A DNA stretch of 64,000 nt, from positions 600,449-664,448 of the forward strand of contig NZ_JACVOP010000001.1 of NCBI RefSeq assembly GCF_018882365.1, written 5' to 3'. The notes beneath the pieces were generated by a model. It saw only the letters and a list, made by a program, of their open reading frames with translations. It ran no database searches and was not told the DNA's origin. Origin of the DNA: Polynucleobacter sp. 71A-WALBACH. GTDB lineage: Bacteria; Pseudomonadota; Gammaproteobacteria; Burkholderiales; Burkholderiaceae. Every line of letters starts with the position of its first letter. Positions within the stretch are counted from its first letter, which is position 1. Positions 56,543 through 64,000 of this stretch are shown in pieces. Position numbers and translations under genes: made by a program.

Positions 56543-57828
56543 TCTTGATTCGGTTGAGTAATGGGTCGGTATAGCTTCACTGTTTTTACACCGTGCTCAT
56601 CGAACTGAACGATTTCCATTACTACGCCAGCAATTCGAATGCTGACATCGTAATCGGGAATCGCTTCGAGCTTTTCTAGGATGAGCCCATTCAAAGTGCG
56701 TGGTCCGTCAAGTGGAAGATCTAGATTAAGAAGGCGATTTAGGTCTCGTAAAGAGGCGCCACCACTCGCCAGGTAAGTGCCATCAGCAAGCCAATGGGGA
56801 TCATTGGAAAGATTGGAGAAAGAGGTGGTGAACTCGCCGATTAATTCTTCAACGATATCTTCAAAGGTTACTAGACCAAGTACTTCACCATACTCATTCA
56901 CCACCAGGCTTAAGCGCTGTTGGTTATCTTGGAAAAATTGCATCTGCTGTAAGACAGGTGTGCCGCTAGGAATGAAGTAGGGCTCATTTAGCAAGGATCT
57001 GAAGTCTTCATGGTGAAGCTCAGCATTGCCTAGCAATGAGAGCGCTTTTTTTACAGATAGAATGCCCACAATGCGCTCCGAGTCACCATCGCACACTGGC
57101 AGCTTGTTGTGATAGCAGGTTTCTAACTGCTCAACCACTTCATTAATAGGTCGAGAGAGATCTAACACTTCAATCTTGGAGCGGGGGGTCATCACATCAT
57201 CAACCAAGATATTTTCAAGGTTAAAAAGATTGAGCAAAATATTGCGATGATGGGCGGAAACAAAGCGATTGGATTCCAGCACTAAGCTACGCAATTCCTC
57301 TTTACTCATTACTCGATTCTCAGTCGAGGTTTGTAAACCAGAGATCTTCATTAAACCAGATACAAAACTATTAATAAACCAGAGTAGCGGCTTGAGTACA
57401 AAGGTAAGGGGAAGGATGAACCATCCAACATTACTGGCAATTTTTTCAGGAAAGGCTGCGCCGATGACTTTTGGAGTGATCTCGCTAAAAACAATGATGA
57501 GTAGCGCAACGATTAATGTGGCAATTGACAATACCAGGCCGCTATCGCCAAAAATATGTAAGGCAATGCCAGTAACTAAGATTGGCAGGATGGTGTTGAT
57601 GAGGTTGTTGGAAATCAGCAGGACTGAAAGCAGTGAATCAATGCGCTTTAATAATCTTTCAGCAATGGCAGCTCCAGCATTGCCACCATTAGCCATTGCA
57701 CGTAGGCGATGACGATTGGAGGAAAGCATGCTGGTTTCGGCCATAGAAAAGAAGCCGGATAGTGCGAGTAAAAATAGGACTAATGCGACTTGGCCAATAA
57801 AGGGCCAATCATCAAAAAAAGTGTCCAT
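56539..57828 (-). CDS. CNNM/CorC/HlyC-family membrane protein with CBS pair
   Basis: A 429-residue protein: a DUF21 membrane domain with about four helices (residues about 8-190, FFSMAETSMLSSNRHRLRAMANGGNAGA split here), a CBS pair (about 210-335, DDVMTPRSKIEVLDLSRP and VVNEYGEVLGLVTFEDIVEELIGE split here), and a C-terminal CorC_HlyC domain (about 350-425). Members of this family affect magnesium and cobalt export. The old name hemolysin is misleading. Substrate is inferred from family. It leads the pilBCD operon; 4-nt overlap with pilB. Confidence 0.9.
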   Translation of the reverse strand: MDTFFDDWPFIGQVALVLFLLALSGFFSMAETSMLSSNRHRLRAMANGGNAGAAIAERLLKRIDSLLSVLLISNNLINTILPILVTGIALHIFGDSGLVLSIATLIVALLIIVFSEITPKVIGAAFPEKIASNVGWFILPLTFVLKPLLWFINSFVSGLMKISGLQTSTENRVMSKEELRSLVLESNRFVSAHHRNILLNLFNLENILVDDVMTPRSKIEVLDLSRPINEVVEQLETCYHNKLPVCDGDSERIVGILSVKKALSLLGNAELHHEDFRSLLNEPYFIPSGTPVLQQMQFFQDNQQRLSLVVNEYGEVLGLVTFEDIVEELIGEFTTSFSNLSNDPHWLADGTYLASGGASLRDLNRLLNLDLPLDGPRTLNGLILEKLEAIPDYDVSIRIAGVVMEIVQFDEHGVKTVKLYRPITQPNQD

Positions 57829-57945
57829 TAGCTATGCCTGCAAAGAATAAGGAACAATCAATATAGCAAAGTGCTACTTCACTAGCTATAGCTGTATCGC
57901 AATCATGTGTAAATGCATTCCTTAATGTATGTCAGAATCTTCCCT

Positions 57946-58440
57946 ATGACTACCCCTGCATCAACCGAGTATTGCGTGATACCCGCCCCTTTTGGGTGCC
58001 TAGGGGTGCAGACAGAGTTAGTTGATGATAGTTTGATGATCTCAAAAATCGATTATTTGCCACCAAGCACTGCATTAGTTGCCCCGAGAAATGAGTTAGC
58101 TAAAACTTTTTCAAGGCAATGTGTTCAATATTTCAAGGATGCCTCCTCAATATTTGATGTTCCGCTGAAGCCTGCTGGAACGGCTCATCAACAAAAGGTA
58201 TGGAATGCCACGCTAGGGATTGAGGTGGGGAAAACTAGCACCTATGGTGAGATAGCGAAAAAAATTAAAAGTGGACCCCGCGCAGTCGGTACTGCTTGTG
58301 GTGCAAATCCATATCCCTTAGTGACTCCGTGCCACCGGGTTGTTTCTGCACAAGGTCTCGGAGGCTTTATGAAAGAAGATAGCCCAGGTTTTTATCGTCA
58401 GATCAAAATTTGGCTCTTAAAGCATGAGGGTGTACTTTAA
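57946..58440 (+). CDS. ogt: Methylated-DNA:[protein]-cysteine S-methyltransferase (Ogt type)
   Basis: A 164-residue suicide DNA-repair protein that takes alkyl groups from O6-alkylguanine. The acceptor cysteine is in the PCHRV motif (PLVTPCHRVVSAQG, near residue 128). The recognition-helix arginine is in SGPRAVGTACGANP, and the C-domain starts at GTAHQQKVWNATLGIEVGKTSTYGEIA. The N-terminal ribonuclease-like domain is short. I chose ATG at 57946; an ATG at 57913 is possible. Its stop overlaps the squalene synthase stop by 4 nt. Confidence 0.92.
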   Translation: MTTPASTEYCVIPAPFGCLGVQTELVDDSLMISKIDYLPPSTALVAPRNELAKTFSRQCVQYFKDASSIFDVPLKPAGTAHQQKVWNATLGIEVGKTSTYGEIAKKIKSGPRAVGTACGANPYPLVTPCHRVVSAQGLGGFMKEDSPGFYRQIKIWLLKHEGVL

Positions 58441-59417
58441 CGATTTGTTGCCGAGAGTTTTCTAAGTTGGCTGGATGCGGCATAAAAGAATGCTTTCATC
58501 AGAGGCTCATTGCCAGCTGCGATCTTTGTGAAGGCATAAAAAATCCAAACGGTATTTCTGGAAAGCTTCATCTCAGATTGCTTACTAAATTCTTTTCTAG
58601 TGGCAATCTTTTCAAGCGTCATCACCGCAAGCCCAAAGGCAAGGAAGCAGAAGCGTCTCATACCCATTTCATGTTCTGGAATCAAGAGAATATAGCTTAG
58701 TGAGTCTTGAAGTTTTTCATAGGCAATCTTGAGGAGCTCGGTTTGACTGATTTGTGCTGGCTTCCAGGAGACCCCGCGTGCGCTATCTTCTGGAGAGTCT
58801 TTCAGAATATTCGTCATTTGCAAGGCCTGACCAAAGGCGATAGCAAGCTGCTCATGCCCTGTAATCTGTTTTGCAAACCCAGGGGAGTAGTGGCTAAAGA
58901 TGCTTGTGAGCAGCTCTCCAACGACACCAGCCACCACATAGCAATACTCTTCAAATTCCGCGAGGTCTTTTAGTCCATCTTGGGTTTGGCGGCCATGGAA
59001 GTGGGACATGCCGTCAGACATGATTGAAATGCAGCGGCTAACGGCGGCCTGATCTCTGTTCGGAAAGGTGTGCAAAATACGAAGAACAGTAGGTGTATGC
59101 GCTATTAAGTCGAGCTCATCGACATTGGAGTAACCCTTCAGGGCATTTAGGCAGGGGTCTACAAATGAGGCTACGGGAATCGTTCCTAGAACTGCCTCCA
59201 AAAACAGCTTAGATAAGCCCTGCTTCTCCAGTGGACTCAGTTCGGCCGCATCCTCGATGGTGTCGACAATCCGACATAACAAATAGGTGTTGCCAACCAC
59301 CATCTCAATTGCTGGGGGCAGAAGGGGGATGGTAAGGGCAAAAGTGCGCGATACAGAACCCAAAATCGCCTTTTGATAGGCTAGGTCAGTATTGGGGTTC
59401 TCTATGCTGGAATTCAC
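58437..59417 (-). CDS. Squalene/phytoene synthase-family prenyltransferase
   Basis: A 326-residue enzyme that joins two prenyl diphosphates head to head. The first Asp-rich motif is in YLLCRIVDTIEDAAELSPLE (DTIED, near residue 55). The second is QMTNILKDSPEDSARGVSW (D-x-x-E-D, near residue 205). The N-terminus SVSRTFALTIPLLPPAIEM resembles eukaryote-like squalene synthases more than the HpnC/HpnD pair. Squalene is therefore the more likely product, but phytoene cannot be excluded. No carotenoid or hopanoid genes are adjacent, so it is solitary here. Confidence 0.85.
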   Translation of the reverse strand: MNSSIENPNTDLAYQKAILGSVSRTFALTIPLLPPAIEMVVGNTYLLCRIVDTIEDAAELSPLEKQGLSKLFLEAVLGTIPVASFVDPCLNALKGYSNVDELDLIAHTPTVLRILHTFPNRDQAAVSRCISIMSDGMSHFHGRQTQDGLKDLAEFEEYCYVVAGVVGELLTSIFSHYSPGFAKQITGHEQLAIAFGQALQMTNILKDSPEDSARGVSWKPAQISQTELLKIAYEKLQDSLSYILLIPEHEMGMRRFCFLAFGLAVMTLEKIATRKEFSKQSEMKLSRNTVWIFYAFTKIAAGNEPLMKAFFYAASSQLRKLSATNR

Positions 59418-59466
59418 CCATGAATTATGTCAGACCAGCCTACCAAAATTTGTCCTAATGGATTAA

Positions 59467-59493
59467 ATGACATAAGTAACAAGGCCATATAAT
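59467..59493 (+). promoter_or_regulatory. Probable promoter of the sodium:solute symporter gene
   Basis: A perfect TATAAT lies at 59488-59493, with ATGACA (one mismatch to TTGACA) at 59467-59472 and a short 15-bp spacer. The gap to the divergent synthase also has a dyad TTATGTCA (59425-59432) / TGACATAA (59468-59475) and AATTTGTCC twice (59447-59455 and 59491-59499). Confidence 0.45.
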
Positions 59494-59524
59494 TTGTCCA
59501 AATTCCTGAAGGAGAAATTGGGCG

Positions 59525-60940
59525 ATGCTGATTTGGTTTGTCATCATCTATTGGGTGGTATCTGTAGGCATTGGTCTTTGGGCTGCGCTACGAGTTAAAA
59601 ATACTGCTGACTTTGCTGCGGCCGGTCATAGCCTCCCCTTGCCTATTGTTACTGCCACGGTATTTGCTACCTGGTTTGGCTCTGAAACGGTTCTAGGTAT
59701 TCCAGCCACCTTCTTAAAAGAGGGTCTCGGCGGAATTGTTTCCGATCCTTTCGGATCCTCCATGTGTCTGATATTGGTCGGACTCTTTTTTGCCCGCCAT
59801 CTCTACAACCGCCGTATGCTGACCATTGGCGATTTCTTCAGAGAAAAATATGGTCGTACCGTAGAGGTTTTGGTGACACTCTGTATTGTCGTCTCGTATT
59901 TAGGTTGGGTGGCTGCGCAGATTAAAGCCCTCGGCCTCGTCTTTAACGTCGTATCTGAAGGCAGCATTTCTCAAACTGGTGGCATGTTAATTGGTGCGGG
60001 TAGTGTGCTCATTTACACACTCTTTGGCGGTATGTGGTCTGTTGCGATTACTGACTTTATTCAGATGATCATCATCGTGGTCGGCATGCTCTATATCGGC
60101 GGTGAGATGACAGTTCAAACTGGGGGTATTGGTGTTGTCTTGGAGCATGCTTCTGCTGCCGGGCTATTCTCCAACTTCTGGCCAGATATGAATCTCGCTT
60201 CCATCCTGGGCTTCGTAGCTGCCTTATGCACCATGATGTTGGGCTCTATTCCACAGCAAGATGTTTTTCAGCGGATTACCTCCTCAAAGAACGTTAACAT
60301 TGCAGTGCAAGCAGCTCTATTGGGTGGCGTGCTGTATTTCATATTCGCTTTTGTGCCGCTGTACCTTGCTTATTCGGCAACCATCATTAGTCCGGATTTA
60401 GTGAAGCAGTATTTAAATACTGATCCGCAAATGATTTTGCCTAAGCTGATCTTGAATCATGCACCGCTCATTGCCCAGGTGATGTTTTTCGGCGCTCTAC
60501 TGTCAGCCATCAAGAGTTGTGCCAGCGCTACCTTGCTGGCACCTTCAGTCACCTTTGCGGAAAATATCGTAAGAGGCTTCTTTAAGCATTTGACTGATCG
60601 GGATTTGTTAAAAGTGATGCGCATCACCGTGCTCTGTTTTGCGGTCGTGGTCACTTTTTTTGCAATTAACTCCCATTTATCGATTTTTAAGATGGTTGAG
60701 AATGCCTACAAGATCACCTTGGTAGCTGCTTTTGTACCGCTTGCTTTTGGAGTGTATTGGTCTAAAGCCAATTCTTTGGGAGGCTTGTTGGCAGTTGTTT
60801 GTGGCTTAACCATCTGGATCAGTTGCGAGATGCTTGCCCCCAACTCTATTCTTCCGCCCCAATTGGCGGGGCTTTTGGCAAGTATCGTAGGCATGCTTTT
60901 AGGCGGACTAGTACCGCGGACCAGATTGATTGCGAGCTAA
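59525..60940 (+). CDS. Sodium:solute symporter family transporter
   Basis: A 471-residue integral membrane protein with about 13 helices and the LeuT-type fold of the SSS family. Features: a first helix leading to ATWFGSETVLGIPATFLKEG, RMLTIGDFFREKYGR (the SSS sequence between helices 2 and 3), and GGMWSVAITDFIQMIIIVVGM with the helix-5 sodium-site region. The substrate (a carboxylate, amino acid or similar) cannot be told. AAGGAG lies 10 nt before the ATG. It stands alone, divergent from the synthase gene. Confidence 0.9.
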   Translation: MLIWFVIIYWVVSVGIGLWAALRVKNTADFAAAGHSLPLPIVTATVFATWFGSETVLGIPATFLKEGLGGIVSDPFGSSMCLILVGLFFARHLYNRRMLTIGDFFREKYGRTVEVLVTLCIVVSYLGWVAAQIKALGLVFNVVSEGSISQTGGMLIGAGSVLIYTLFGGMWSVAITDFIQMIIIVVGMLYIGGEMTVQTGGIGVVLEHASAAGLFSNFWPDMNLASILGFVAALCTMMLGSIPQQDVFQRITSSKNVNIAVQAALLGGVLYFIFAFVPLYLAYSATIISPDLVKQYLNTDPQMILPKLILNHAPLIAQVMFFGALLSAIKSCASATLLAPSVTFAENIVRGFFKHLTDRDLLKVMRITVLCFAVVVTFFAINSHLSIFKMVENAYKITLVAAFVPLAFGVYWSKANSLGGLLAVVCGLTIWISCEMLAPNSILPPQLAGLLASIVGMLLGGLVPRTRLIAS

Positions 60941-60972
60941 TCTAACTTGCTTAAATATTAGGCGTAATATTT

Positions 60973-60985
60973 TGTTGCACCGCAA
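60973..60985. promoter_or_regulatory. PhaR/PhbF-like binding site
   Basis: TGTTGCACCGCAA matches the consensus TGNTGCN3GCAA reported for the polyhydroxybutyrate regulator PhbF of Herbaspirillum (from memory). It sits in a wider dyad, AATATTTTG (60966-60974) and CAAAATATT (60983-60991), and overlaps the -35 box of the downstream promoter. Binding by a PhaR-type repressor is an inference. Confidence 0.5.
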
Positions 60986-61003
60986 AATATTCTCCTCTAA
61001 TAT
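60975..61003 (+). promoter_or_regulatory. Predicted sigma70 promoter of the ketopantoate-reductase-like gene
   Basis: TTGCAC at 60975-60980 and TAATAT at 60998-61003 with an optimal 17-bp spacer. Transcription should start near 61010, some 30 nt before the ATG. Confidence 0.65.
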
Positions 61004-61041
61004 GACACTAATTCAAAATTTTTTATCCTTATGGAGTTCTT

Positions 61042-62061
61042 ATGAAAATCTGTGTAATCGGTGGAGGGGGCGCTATTGGCGGTTACCTTGCTGTCATGTT
61101 GGCGCGAGCCGGTAATAACGTGACTGTTGTTGCGCGAGGTGCCACATTGGCTGCAATTAAAGAGCGCGGCCTTGCATTAATTATGGATGAGCAGCCTGAG
61201 CCCTTGGTAGCTCAGGTAAAGGCAGTTGAAAAAATTCGGGATGCGGAAACACCTGATGTCGTGATTTTGGCGGTGAAGGCCCATCAGGTAGAGCCGATCA
61301 TCGAAGATCTCGCCGCAATCATGGGCCCGGAAACCATTCTGATCCCGATGCAAAATGGCATTCCTTGGTGGTATTTCCAAAAATTGGGTGGCGACTATCA
61401 AGATCACTCAGTTGAAACGGTCGATGCTGGTGGCGTTGCAAAAAAAGCAATCAACCCAAACAACATTATTGGTTGCGTAGTGTATCCAGCCACCTTTACT
61501 CAAGCTCCTGGTGTCATTCGTCACGTCGAAGGCAATCGCTTTCCATTGGGTGAGTTAGATGGCAAGCAGACTGAGCGTATTCAGAAGATGTCTGAAATGA
61601 TGGCTGCTGCTGGATTTAAGTCACCCATCTTGGAGGATATCCGCTCTGAGATTTGGCTGAAGTTGTGGGGCAATATGACCTTTAATCCAATCAGCTCTCT
61701 GACTCACGGAACATTAGAAGGTATTTGCCAATATCCACTGACTAAAGAGTTGGCTCGCAATATGATGGCTGAAGCGCAAACCATTGCCGAGAAGTTGGGT
61801 GTGACTTTCCGTGTAGACATCGAGCGTCGTATTGCTGGCGCTGAAAAAGTCGGCAAACATAAAACATCGATGTTGCAAGATTTAGAAGCAGGCCGTAGCC
61901 TAGAGATTGACGCCTTATTAGGTTCTGTGATTGAGCTTGGCAAGATTACAGAAACACCAACACCTTGCCTTAATACTGTCTTTGCGCTAACAAAGTACCT
62001 TGATGAAAATGTTCAATCCTCTAGAGGTAGCTTGGCATTGCCATCTGTTTCGGGTTATTAA
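61042..62061 (+). CDS. 2-dehydropantoate 2-reductase family protein
   Basis: A 339-residue NADPH-dependent dehydrogenase of the ApbA/PanE family. The N-terminal Rossmann loop is MKICVIGGGGAIGGYLAVML. VVILAVKAHQVEPI and PMQNGIPWWYF follow, and the C-domain has the catalytic lysine and asparagine in EIWLKLWGNMTFNPISSLT (near residue 205). True PanE is about 300 residues; this longer form with the NGIPWWYF segment is common in Burkholderiales as an extra paralogue, so the substrate may not be ketopantoate. GGAG lies 5 nt before the start. A PhaR-like site overlaps its promoter. Confidence 0.85.
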   Translation: MKICVIGGGGAIGGYLAVMLARAGNNVTVVARGATLAAIKERGLALIMDEQPEPLVAQVKAVEKIRDAETPDVVILAVKAHQVEPIIEDLAAIMGPETILIPMQNGIPWWYFQKLGGDYQDHSVETVDAGGVAKKAINPNNIIGCVVYPATFTQAPGVIRHVEGNRFPLGELDGKQTERIQKMSEMMAAAGFKSPILEDIRSEIWLKLWGNMTFNPISSLTHGTLEGICQYPLTKELARNMMAEAQTIAEKLGVTFRVDIERRIAGAEKVGKHKTSMLQDLEAGRSLEIDALLGSVIELGKITETPTPCLNTVFALTKYLDENVQSSRGSLALPSVSGY

Positions 62062-62107
62062 GAATCTACAGAAATATCGAGATTTATATCTAAAGTAATC
62101 GAGTATT

Positions 62108-62144
62108 AAAAAACCCTCACCACTAATTATGGTGAGGGTTTTTT
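62108..62144. terminator. Bidirectional intrinsic terminator
   Basis: A 14-bp perfect stem (AAAAAACCCTCACC and complement) with a 9-nt loop and T-runs on both strands. It separates the convergent reductase-like and fumarylacetoacetate-hydrolase-family genes. Confidence 0.93.
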
Positions 62145-62172
62145 GTTTTTAGGTCGGAATTTAGGTTAAAGC

Positions 62173-62940
62173 TTATTCAAAACGATTGTCTAGGCGCCCA
62201 ACACCATCAATGATGATGCTGACATTACTGCCAGGCTTCATTGAGCCGACACCAACAGAGGTCCCGCAGGCGATGATGTCGCCAGCTTGCAGTGGTACAT
62301 CTTGAGAGATCAAACTGACTAATTTTGCTGGTGGAAAAATCATGTCAGCGATTGGATAATTCTGACGCTCTTGATCATTCAATATTGTTTTAATTGTCAG
62401 CTTGCTTGGATCAACATCGGTTGTGATGTAGGGACCAAAGACGCCAAAGGTATTAAAGCTCTTGGAGCGCGTCCACTGTGCGTATCCGGGATCGCGATTC
62501 AGAATCTCAATTGCGGTCACATCGTTAATGCAGGTGTAGCCAAAAATGGCATTGGCTGCCTGAGTTTCATCTACTTCATGACAAGCTTTGCCAATAACGA
62601 TCCCAAGCTCACCTTCATAAACCACTTTTCCGGAGTAAGACTTTGGCGTGCGAATGACTTGATTGGCTGCTAAGAAAGAGTTGTTACCTTTCAGAAAATA
62701 TAAAGGCTCTACTGGCACTGCATGCTCAAGCTTGGTGACAAGTGCATGAAAGTTATCCACCATGGCTACCATTTTGGATGGGGTGCATGGTATATCGATA
62801 GTGACATCGGATAGCTTTAAAGTCTCGCCAGTTGCCTGGGGATTATTAAATAGATCGCCGGTATACACGGCAATCTGATCGCCCTGTACTTGTCCTAAAC
62901 CCAATTTGCCTTGATGCTGAAATCTGAGCCATTGAGCCAT
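62173..62940 (-). CDS. Fumarylacetoacetate hydrolase-family protein
   Basis: A 255-residue protein with the FAH fold (residues about 55-250). Metal ligands are the two glutamates of VYEGELGIVIGKA near residue 110 and the aspartate in CINDVTAIEILNRD near residue 140. SKSFNTFGVFGPYI and GDIIACGTSVGVGSMKPG are typical. Members act as acylpyruvases, oxaloacetate decarboxylases or 2-hydroxyhepta-2,4-diene-1,7-dioate isomerases; this one cannot be assigned more closely. Divergent from the reductase-family gene at 62997 with a 56-bp gap, so the two may share a pathway. Confidence 0.88.
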   Translation of the reverse strand: MAQWLRFQHQGKLGLGQVQGDQIAVYTGDLFNNPQATGETLKLSDVTIDIPCTPSKMVAMVDNFHALVTKLEHAVPVEPLYFLKGNNSFLAANQVIRTPKSYSGKVVYEGELGIVIGKACHEVDETQAANAIFGYTCINDVTAIEILNRDPGYAQWTRSKSFNTFGVFGPYITTDVDPSKLTIKTILNDQERQNYPIADMIFPPAKLVSLISQDVPLQAGDIIACGTSVGVGSMKPGSNVSIIIDGVGRLDNRFE

Positions 62941-62996
62941 AATGAATTCTCCTGATAGTTAATATTTGATAAGCAATATCTTACAGGGATGGATTG

Positions 62997-63932
62997 ATGA
63001 CTAAGAATTCTGAATTGCTATTTGCACCTGAATTGGATCAGGCAGTTCGTTATATTGAGCGGACGCGTAATTACTATCTTGGCTTGGGATATGAAACGCC
63101 CTATGTTTGGGCGCATTACATAGATGTTCCTTTTACGCCGCTACAAAAGCCCCTCAATCAATCGAACCTGGGCTTAGTAACTACTGCAGTTCCCTTTGAT
63201 GCTAGTAAAGGTCAGCAGGGGCCTGGTGCACCCTATAACGCTGTGGCTAAGTTTTATGACCCTTATATTTGGTCGATTGATGAGGATGCAGACTTGCGTA
63301 TTGCGCATGTTGGCATTGATAGACGTAATGCCAACATGCAGGATAGTCATTGCTGGTTTCCATTGGGAGCGGCGAAACGGGCTGTTGCGAAGGGGCGCGT
63401 CCAATCCTTATCTAAACATTTTTATGGATTACCAACGAATCGCAGCCAACGGCATACCCTGGAGACTGATGCGCCGTTGATCCTCAATAAGATGCGTGAG
63501 GATAGTGTCGATGTTGCTGTATTGATTCCGAATTGCCCGATTTGCCACCAAAGCCAAAGCTTATTGGCGCGTTATTTGGAGGCTGCTGGTATTCCTACGG
63601 TCATCATGGGTGCGGCGAAAGATATTGTGGAGTATTGCGGAGTACCCCGCTTACTCTTTAGTGATTTTCCACTGGGTAATGCCGCAGCATTACCCCATAA
63701 TCTTCAATCGCAAGACTCTAATTTTGAATTAGCCCTTCGTTTGCTTGAAGGCGCTCCAGGGGCGCGAACAACGGTGCAGTCTCCTTTGATCTGGGCTTCT
63801 AATCCCGCTTGGAAATTAGACTATGCCAATTTAGAGCGACTGAGCGCTGAGGAAATTGCGCGTTTGCGTGACGAGGCTGAAAGGGCGCGTATTACCGCTC
63901 GTGATATCAGGGTAAAAAGCGTTGGCGCTTAA
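62997..63932 (+). CDS. Glycine/sarcosine/betaine reductase selenoprotein B-family protein, cysteine form
   Basis: A 311-residue protein related to the GrdB/PrdB-like family widespread in aerobic proteobacteria. In many homologues the active site reads with selenocysteine before P-V-C-H-Q-S; here it is LIPNCPICHQSQSLLARYLE (near residue 180), with ordinary cysteine in that position and the C-x-x-C spacing kept. LEAAGIPTVIMGAAKDIVEY and LFSDFPLGNAAALPHN are also conserved in the family. True anaerobic glycine reduction is unlikely; the role in aerobes is not established. ATG at 62997 is used. Its stop overlaps a minus-strand stop by 4 nt. Confidence 0.75.
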   Translation: MTKNSELLFAPELDQAVRYIERTRNYYLGLGYETPYVWAHYIDVPFTPLQKPLNQSNLGLVTTAVPFDASKGQQGPGAPYNAVAKFYDPYIWSIDEDADLRIAHVGIDRRNANMQDSHCWFPLGAAKRAVAKGRVQSLSKHFYGLPTNRSQRHTLETDAPLILNKMREDSVDVAVLIPNCPICHQSQSLLARYLEAAGIPTVIMGAAKDIVEYCGVPRLLFSDFPLGNAAALPHNLQSQDSNFELALRLLEGAPGARTTVQSPLIWASNPAWKLDYANLERLSAEEIARLRDEAERARITARDIRVKSVGA

Positions 63933-64000
63933 GTTTGCCTAGACAGTGAGTATTTACATAAGGCATGCAGAGCTGTTGTTGCCTCATTTTCAGGGAAGCC
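63929..64000 (-). CDS. Possible C-terminal end of an unidentified gene, right edge
   Basis: The minus strand is open from the window edge to a TAA at 63929-63931, encoding at least 23 residues ending in ALHALCKYSLSRQT. The stop overlaps that of the plus-strand gene by 4 nt (TTAA), the same arrangement seen at four other convergent junctions in this window, which favours a real gene. Too short to identify. Confidence 0.35.
   Translation of the reverse strand, partial: GFPENEATTALHALCKYSLSRQT

Noticed and set aside
57269..57712. 147-residue plus-strand frame antisense to the CorC-type gene
   Set aside because: The opposite strand encodes a complete DUF21-CBS-CorC protein; this frame shows no own motif.
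60930..61115. 61-residue frame between the symporter and the PanE-like gene
   Set aside because: It overlaps a convincing promoter and the true gene start, and has no coding features.
1..64000. Defence island, prophage, transposon or secretion-effector system
   Set aside because: No integrase, transposase, phage structural, restriction, toxin-antitoxin or CRISPR gene is recognisable; the content is core metabolism and envelope biology.

Overview
The window reads as a contiguous piece of a betaproteobacterial chromosome, most likely a Polynucleobacter-type member of the Burkholderiaceae. This is an inference from gene content, gene order and protein wording (prmC-prfA-hemA, rpe-trpEGDC, bioAFD facing bioB, a complete mraZ-to-ftsZ dcw cluster followed by lpxC and secA, and argJ-DUF815-mutT-zapD-coaE-pilDCB). 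Base composition is moderate, genes are tightly packed, start and stop codons often overlap, and there is no prophage, insertion sequence, CRISPR array, tRNA or rRNA. Nearly everything is core metabolism or cell-envelope biology.

Layout. 1-695: the N-terminal part of a tetratricopeptide-repeat protein with nearly identical 102-bp units, running off the left edge. 752-10005: prmC, prfA, hemA, a small membrane protein, ung, an M61 peptidase, dsbC, a UbiH-type hydroxylase and ychF. 10069-11089: a MarR-type regulator divergent from a membrane protein, with palindromic candidate operators between them. 11086-15728: trpC, trpD, trpG, trpE and rpe as one minus-strand operon. 15778-19451: apaG, a possible 37-residue membrane peptide, mltA, an enoyl-CoA hydratase and an M20 amidohydrolase. 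19471-24532: bioD-bioF-bioA divergent from bioB, then coq7.

24533-42277 is the division and cell-wall (dcw) cluster: mraZ, rsmH, ftsL, ftsI, murE, murF, mraY, murD, ftsW, murG, murC, ddl, ftsQ, ftsA and ftsZ. The promoter, a three-unit MraZ operator and an upstream nested dyad are all visible. The genes supply lipid II precursor synthesis, flipping and crosslinking, and Z-ring assembly. Then come a peroxiredoxin, lpxC (lipid A), a DciA-like protein and secA (protein export), ending at a strong terminator.

47295-57828: a two-subunit molybdenum hydroxylase (IorAB type), argJ, a DUF815 ATPase, a MutT-type Nudix hydrolase, zapD, coaE, a reduced pilD-pilC-pilB set, and a CorC/HlyC-type CBS membrane protein. 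57946-64000: a DNA alkyltransferase, a solitary squalene/phytoene synthase, a sodium:solute symporter, a ketopantoate-reductase-like protein preceded by a good promoter and a PhaR/PhbF-like site, a fumarylacetoacetate-hydrolase-family protein, and a cysteine version of the selenoprotein B reductase family. A partial minus-strand reading frame touches the right edge.

I found no clear new multi-gene system. The most interesting observations are the alternating TPR duplication, recurrent 4-nt convergent stop-codon overlaps, candidate operators (MarR, MraZ, PhaR-like, bio), the domain-reduced pilus genes, and the Cys-for-Sec reductase-family protein.
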